DNA from: Siphonodentalium dalli
Taxonomy: Eukaryota; Mollusca; Scaphopoda; Gadilida; Siphonodentaliidae
DNA length: 64,000 nucleotides
Direction of reading: 5' to 3'
Assembly (NCBI GenBank): GCA_032622095.1
Contig: CP136062.1
Span: 154,874,875-154,938,874, forward strand
Each line of letters starts with the position of its first letter. The first letter of the stretch is position 1. Below the pieces are notes generated by a model. The model searched no databases. It was not told the origin of the DNA and worked only from the letters and a program-made list of their open reading frames with translations. The translations under genes and the position numbers were made by a program. Shown here piece by piece: positions 59,785 to 64,000 of this stretch.

Positions 59785-59926
59785 TTATGTATTGGTTTGA
59801 ATGATATCGTCACGGAGGGAGTACAGCAGTGGACGGATGGGAGGGCGTGGGATCCCAGCATTATACCAGGCATGAGCCTCGCCAATCCATCCACCGACGT
59901 GCTCTTCAATCCTGTTCACACCGCGG
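59785..59926 (+). CDS. CTLD middle exon (domain V)
   Basis: The acceptor caggtttcacag and donor GTGAGT give a 142-bp exon entering in phase 0 and leaving in phase 1. The product: LCIGLNDIVTEGVQQWTDGRAWD, the CTLD WIGL-ND-EGxWxW-DG run, with Cys in the place of the usual Trp before IGL, then a Pro-rich loop. Phase 0 matches the end of 48427-48611. The three exons 185+142+123 total 450 bp, a whole number of codons. The open frame upstream of 59785 is intron. Confidence 0.87.
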
Positions 59927-60044
59927 GTGAGTTCACAACTGACTAAATGATGTCACCCGGCCTTACCCACCAATCTTGAAAACCAGTTAACAAAATGGTT
60001 GAATCCTGTGTCGCATTATAACAGAACATACGGAAGGGGGGCGG

Positions 60045-60125
60045 TCCATAGAGGGTGAATTTAGTGATGCTAGCCCGATGTGCGGTGTAGCGTCACCAAA
60101 TTCACCCTCTGGGTACCTCATTCTG
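60045..60125. repeat. palindrome related to 28525-29115
   Basis: GAGGGTGAATTTAGTGATGCTA on the left pairs with TAGCGTCACCAAATTCACCCTC on the right around 'gcccgatgtgcggtg' (arms quoted to 20 bases: GAGGGTGAATTTAGTGATGC). The same phrases flank the repeat cluster at 28525-29115. Confidence 0.75.
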
Positions 60126-60415
60126 CAAATGACAGGCACACTAAACTCTGGCTTGCTGTACATATCATGATATTACCTCTAAACAATCAATCGTAAATGT
60201 ATTTGAAGGCAAATGTAGTAGCACACGTATACAAGTGGAACTACAAAAAAATTCCCATTACTTCTCAAGTCTCAAGTTGTATGAATGTGTGGGTGCAGTT
60301 TGTCTTTTCCTCCTTTGTCATTCTTTCTTCTAAATAAAAATAAAAAAGGTCTCAATGTGTTGTCTTTGGTAAAGGTGCAGTTTGTAAGCACGTTGCCGTT
60401 CATATTACGCCACCA

Positions 60416-60814
60416 TTAACCCTTTACCCAACAGAAGGGCCCTGTGCCAATGCATTCTCTTATATATGCGAGTCGACCATAGGTCGCCTCGCATATATAA
60501 GAGAATGCATTGGCTTAACACATTAAAAATTATAAAATTGTTAAAGAATGTAAGAACAAATGGTAAAAAGTGTTAAAAAAAGTTTTTTTTAGGCCAATGC
60601 ATTCTCTTATATATGCGAGGCGACCTATGGTCGACTCGCATATATAAGAGAATGCATTGGCACATGGCATAACTGTAACTATCACAATGTGGTCAATGAG
60701 CCGATTCCAATGATATCCATATTTGTATGGTTCTATTGAGACAGACCGAAGATATTTTAGGCTGTTGAAGCTTTATTTGGCCGGTTTTGGCCGTTTTGTT
60801 GGGTAAAGGCTTAA
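60416..60814 (+). mobile_element. piggyBac-type MITE, family P, full copy
   Basis: TTAA at 60416 and 60811 flank CCCTTTACCCAACA...TGTTGGGTAAAGGC. Both hairpins are intact and mirror images (about 60446-60514 and 60594-60660). The 3' third ('cagaccgaagatattttaggctgttgaagc', seen as cagaccgaagatatttt and aggctgttgaagc) is shared with the 17320 and 52618 copies. Confidence 0.88.
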
Positions 60815-61606
60815 TGGTTTTCTATGATGAAATGCCTGCAAAACTACCATGAAAACCATTGTACAAATAAATATATATATCTATCTCTCTATCTATATAT
60901 CTATCTATCCAGCGTGTTACCATACATTAAACTTTATAAAAAAATTGTTTACTGAGAACAAAGAATAACACAGGAGAAAAGACAAAATACACGTACGCGT
61001 TCATGCTCTCAATCCAGGACACGGAAGAGCGGACTCTACCATGCCCTGGCCTACTTACCATTGACACGACTTTCGGAAATATTTAAAGGCACATATTGTG
61101 TTGGGACAATGTTTTCAAGCACCGTTCAACTTAACATCAAGACGAAGCAGTGATACTAGTTTCTATCTTGACATATCTTTGACTGAATATTGGCTTTCTT
61201 TAGCTACAATAATGGTGATAAAAACAATATACTTTCCTTCAGAATAACTTTAAATGTCCCGTATTAAAACAGCTAAAGTGGTTGATGGTATGTAATATTT
61301 GTTGTTTGAAGAATCAAAGTTCCAAACAATATGTGCAACCTTAATTAATTTACGGTCAGAGTACAATAAACAGTATAATTAGTAGATTTAACCATTTTGA
61401 ATCTGTAAATATTGGTTCAACAACCATCGGGAAAATAAACAACGCTCTCTGTTTTAGCTTTTCGGACTTTGACTGAAAGCTGTTGTGATGTGTTTTAAAC
61501 CATACACTCAACTTAAACTATACGGTGTAAATGTAATTTAAGTTTGCGTACTATACATGTAGACCAATTTGAATACAATCATAGGCAACCTTCATCGTTT
61601 TACCAG
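60815..61606. other. intron sequence, nothing recognised
   Basis: A TATC/TATA-rich microsatellite at 60867-60910 is the only structure seen. Confidence 0.45.
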
Positions 61607-61729
61607 ATAATCCACCACTGGGTTCTGCTGACGAAGACTGCTACGTCATCAACAGCGATGGGACGTTTGCCAACATACCGTGCTGCGGCAGACCAGAACA
61701 GGCGGTAGATGCGGTGCTATGTGAAACGG
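61607..61729 (+). CDS. CTLD last exon of domain V
   Basis: The acceptor tcgttttaccag leads a 123-bp exon, phase 1 on entry. The product: NPPLGSADEDCYVINSDGTF (C2 in EDCYV), ANIPCCGRPEQ (C3), AVLCETG (C4). DNP precedes the C2 cysteine roughly where EPN/QPD lies, and FANIPC where WNDxxC lies, so this domain is the nearest here to a calcium site but is still non-canonical. The donor is placed at 61730 (GTATTG, weak) because it keeps LCE and phase 1. An alternative GTGAAA at 61721 would remove the last residues. Confidence 0.75.
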
Positions 61730-61761
61730 GTATTGTATTTTACCACAACTTTTAGCTTCTT

Positions 61762-61925
61762 GAACCCTTTCTATACTAAATAGATTATCCCAGTCAGTTA
61801 AAGAGTGTACGTCGGAATGGTATATTACTGATATGGAGGGGTGTTAAGGTGATAAAACAGACGACAGAAAAATATAAGTCCAGAAGAAGACCTATTTATC
61901 GAGGGAAATGTTTAAATAATTATAG
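61762..61925 (+). repeat. segment shared with 39856-40020
   Basis: It begins 33 bp past the exon end with 'accctttctatactaaat' and follows the same order of phrases as the intron after the exon at 39646. Confidence 0.7.
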
Positions 61926-62480
61926 CTATGGTATTGGCATTGAATAAATGGTGCATATATAGGTTTTTCCGGGAATGTTCGTAAAGGAGAGTCTCGAGTC
62001 GCAGGCAAGTGGATAAGTTCGCCGAGGAAGAGAAGTTTTCTCACTTGTAGCTGGTGACTCATCGGCATAACTCCCAGCATACTGTGCGTGAGAGGTTTGT
62101 ACTCGTCCCTGTTAGAATATTATGGATGTGCTTTATACAGGCACGGAAACAAATTTCAAGTATGTAGAGAGCGTTGCCGTCTGTTAAATATATGAGTTCA
62201 TAGCCATAAAGCTCCGTTGGAAGCACATGCAGCCGTGTGTAGGCGATTGTTCATCTAGAGAGGGTGCACATACTTAAGGATTTCATTCCAGCGATAGAAA
62301 AGTATGTTTTTCTCAACACTTCGGAGGATATTCCTTGCCGAGATGGCGACAGTCGGTATTTTCATCGTTTGTGTCTCTCCCAAGCATCCGAGATATTTGT
62401 TGGTGTGCAAGCTGTTGATTCGATTCATTGTATATATACGACGACGGAACTCTTTGATTTTGAGAAACAGAAGCGCCATG
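61890..62480 (-). pseudogene. LINE remnant, C-terminal region
   Basis: In three minus-strand frames there are LINE-like phrases. LYGYELIYLTDGNALYILE (about 62200-62150) fits the LYGxELW...LE motif after the reverse transcriptase palm. MSHQLQVRKLLFLGELIHLP (62070-62000) fits the following conserved stretch. The frame at 62255-62479 (RRRIYTMNRINSLHTNKYLG) may be part of the same copy or of another. Frameshifts separate all three. This is a degraded fragment of a different family from the one at 23510. Confidence 0.5.
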
Positions 62481-62639
62481 TATTGCTGTAGTTGAAGCAG
62501 ATGTTCATCAAGTTGTCCAAACCAGCCTTTGTGGGGGGAATTATAGCCTCTGTTATACTTCCAGTTATCACCGGTGACGCATATATGTTGAACACTGCAT
62601 GGCTATGTTGTTATAACGATATGATCTGGTTATCTGGTG

Positions 62640-62810
62640 TTGTGCCAACGCATTCTCTTATATATGCGAGTCGACCATACGTCGCCTCGCATATATAAGA
62701 GAATGCTTTGGCCTAGCCAATTATAGATATATATTAATTTTTTTAAATGTAAGAAAAAATGAAAAAAAAGAAGATACATTGTTAAGGAATGTAATAAATA
62801 ATGCGCCTCC
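62640..62810 (+). mobile_element. partial family P copy (one hairpin plus spacer)
   Basis: A single hairpin (about 62646-62712) with a few substitutions (ACGCATTCTC, ATGCTTTGG) is followed by a degenerate A-rich spacer. The second hairpin and both piggyBac ends are missing. Confidence 0.75.
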
Positions 62811-62852
62811 GATATGTAGTACTACGAACTCGTCGTACAAGACATTACCTTA

Positions 62853-63175
62853 ATAGAACCATACAAATATGGATATCATTGGAACCGGCTCCTTGACCAC
62901 ATTGTGATAGTTACATTTATGCCCTGTGCCAATGCATTCTCTTATATATGCGAGTCGACCATAGGTCGCCTCGCATATATAAGAGAATGCATTGGCCTAA
63001 AAAAAAAGTTTTTTTTAACACTTTTTACCATTTTTTCTTACATTCTTTAACAATTTTATAATTTTTAATGTGTTAAGCCAATGCATTCTCTTATATATGC
63101 GAGGCGACCTATGGTCGACTCGCATATATAAGAGAATGCATTGGCACAGGGCCCTTCTGTTGGGTAAAGGGTTAA
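62853..63175 (-). mobile_element. family P MITE, one end lost
   Basis: The right end TGTTGGGTAAAGGG-TTAA (63172) and both hairpins are intact. The left 70-80 bp, including the CCCTTTACCCAACA terminus and TTAA, is absent; the copy starts at 'aatagaaccatac'. Orientation as at 17320. Confidence 0.83.
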
Positions 63176-63244
63176 CAGTAGATTAAAATCATCATAACAT
63201 AGTCGTATAAGAGCGACGTATTTTATCCCAAAGGGTTAAACAGA

Positions 63245-63350
63245 TGCGGAGATTTAAACCAGAAACTTTTAGAAACGCAAACATGTTCGGTAGCGAAATA
63301 TTTCACCGATAGATCACTACGCTACCAATACGCCATACCGCATGGAATTC
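63245..63350 (-). ncRNA. tRNA-like SINE head
   Basis: The minus strand reads TGGCGTATTGGTAGCG (A-box like, about 63335-63320) and GGTTTAAATCTCC (B-box like, about 63262-63250). The spacing of about 60 bp is longer than in a normal tRNA, so this is a relic or SINE head. Confidence 0.35.
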
Positions 63351-64000
63351 CAAAGAAGTAAGCAAAATAAAATAAAGCGACAAAGTATTTGGACAAATTG
63401 ACAACATAATCATGAATCGCGAGAGTTTGGGAAAAATGTTAATTAGGCCACGAAGCGATTGGGATAACTCTTGAGCAGGGAATGGGGAGAACTATATTTT
63501 TACACGTAGGGGTGAGCGGCGCGGTCGGTGTCTTTGCCCCCCCCCACCTTTCGGGGTTTGTTTTTGATGGCGGCGGTTATTGCGCCTCAAAAATTGTTAA
63601 TTGTTTTTATTATTATTCATGTATCGGCTTCCTGTAATTATGTTTTGCTAAACAGGTAGCTAAAACTGCATTCCATTGTTTGTCTTTATATTAACCCTGT
63701 GGGATAAATCCCTTCTTTTCTCCCATAGAAATGAATAGGGAAATTTGAAACTAATATTTCAGTATATGTTCATGTTGAGCTGCATGAAGAATAAACTCAA
63801 ATTCATGTACTGTTTGATATTTTTTACAACCGATTTCACCATAACTAACTGAATACAAATTGAATTGTCATAATACTGATATCAAACCCTTGACTCAAAT
63901 TTAAACTGAAATCATCCCCCCCCCTTTGTTTGACAAATACACAATACGGAAAAATGCTGTGTGGTTCCCAGAAATATCATGGGGATCGATGTTGACCACA
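63351..64000. other. gene-less end of window
   Basis: No exon or repeat boundary is recognised. C-runs at 63538-63546 and 63916-63924 are the only notable composition. Confidence 0.45.

Larger units (their letters stand above)
6810..61729 (+). other. multi-exon C-type lectin-like domain gene, partial at both ends
   Basis: Ten + strand exons with canonical AG/GT borders alternate between CTLD first halves and second halves. Nine of the ten internal and outer borders I could phase are phase 1; the exception is the 48611/59785 junction, which is phase 0 on both sides. The spliced exons stay open throughout. In three domains the split codon between halves becomes an aromatic residue (Tyr, Tyr, Phe), as expected for the strand before WLGL. 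No second-half exon ends in a stop, and each ends in a donor with the same phase as the next acceptor, so one long multi-domain receptor or secreted lectin is the simplest model. Tandem single-CTLD genes remain possible, because no first or last exon, signal peptide, membrane segment or polyadenylation signal is identified. Introns range from 0.4 to 11.2 kb and are packed with transposons. CTLD proteins of this sort act in recognition and innate immunity in invertebrates; the ligand cannot be read here. Confidence 0.65.

Overview
This is eukaryotic DNA from an AT-rich, repeat-laden animal genome. Short coding exons have canonical GT/AG borders and are separated by kilobase introns. There are no operons and no bacterial gene density. 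The mix of C-type-lectin exons, a Polinton, Helitrons, LINE remnants and many fold-back MITEs suggests a marine invertebrate, most likely a lophotrochozoan such as a mollusc. That placement is inference and I cannot name a species.

The only host coding signal I can support is a chain of ten exons, all on the + strand, encoding C-type lectin-like domains (CTLDs). They lie at 6810-7055, 17854-18042, 24428-24649, 29844-30038, 33136-33375, 39646-39837, 40229-40438, 48427-48611, 59785-59926 and 61607-61729. First-half exons (N-terminal Cys pair and the helix Cys) alternate with second-half exons (WLGL strand and the last three Cys). Every junction is phase 1 except one phase-0 junction inside the last domain, and every pairing keeps the frame. 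No exon ends in a stop and no signal peptide or 3' end is visible. The simplest reading is one long multi-CTLD gene that extends beyond both window edges. The domains lack the classical EPN/QPD and WND sugar-binding triplets.

The introns are almost wholly mobile and repeated DNA. 11992-15869 holds six non-autonomous Helitrons, five of the six boundaries being direct or near-direct head-to-tail joints; inverted single copies lie at 27397-28194 and 53747-54383. TTAA-flanked piggyBac-type MITEs built from two mirror-image hairpins lie at 17320, 52618, 60416 and (truncated) 62853, with related pieces at 21955, 45337 and 62640. A 184-bp satellite occupies 22315-23300. Minisatellites lie at 16135-16406 (39 bp), 58861-59692 (68 bp) and 57060-58140 (about 350 bp). 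Fold-back elements are scattered through the rest. LINE remnants lie at 23510-23964 and 61890-62480, both on the minus strand.

The most striking single object is a 2.9-kb element at 49095-52018 inside the last CTLD intron. It has near-identical long terminal inverted repeats, an exact 6-bp target-site duplication (CATGTA), and a minus-strand cassette centred on a broken A32/FtsK-type packaging ATPase. That combination marks a Polinton/Maverick reduced to about a sixth of normal size. A second noteworthy feature is that the 5' edges of two CTLD exons (39646 and 40229), including their splice acceptors, are each tandemly duplicated about four times; in one case an upstream acceptor stays in frame.
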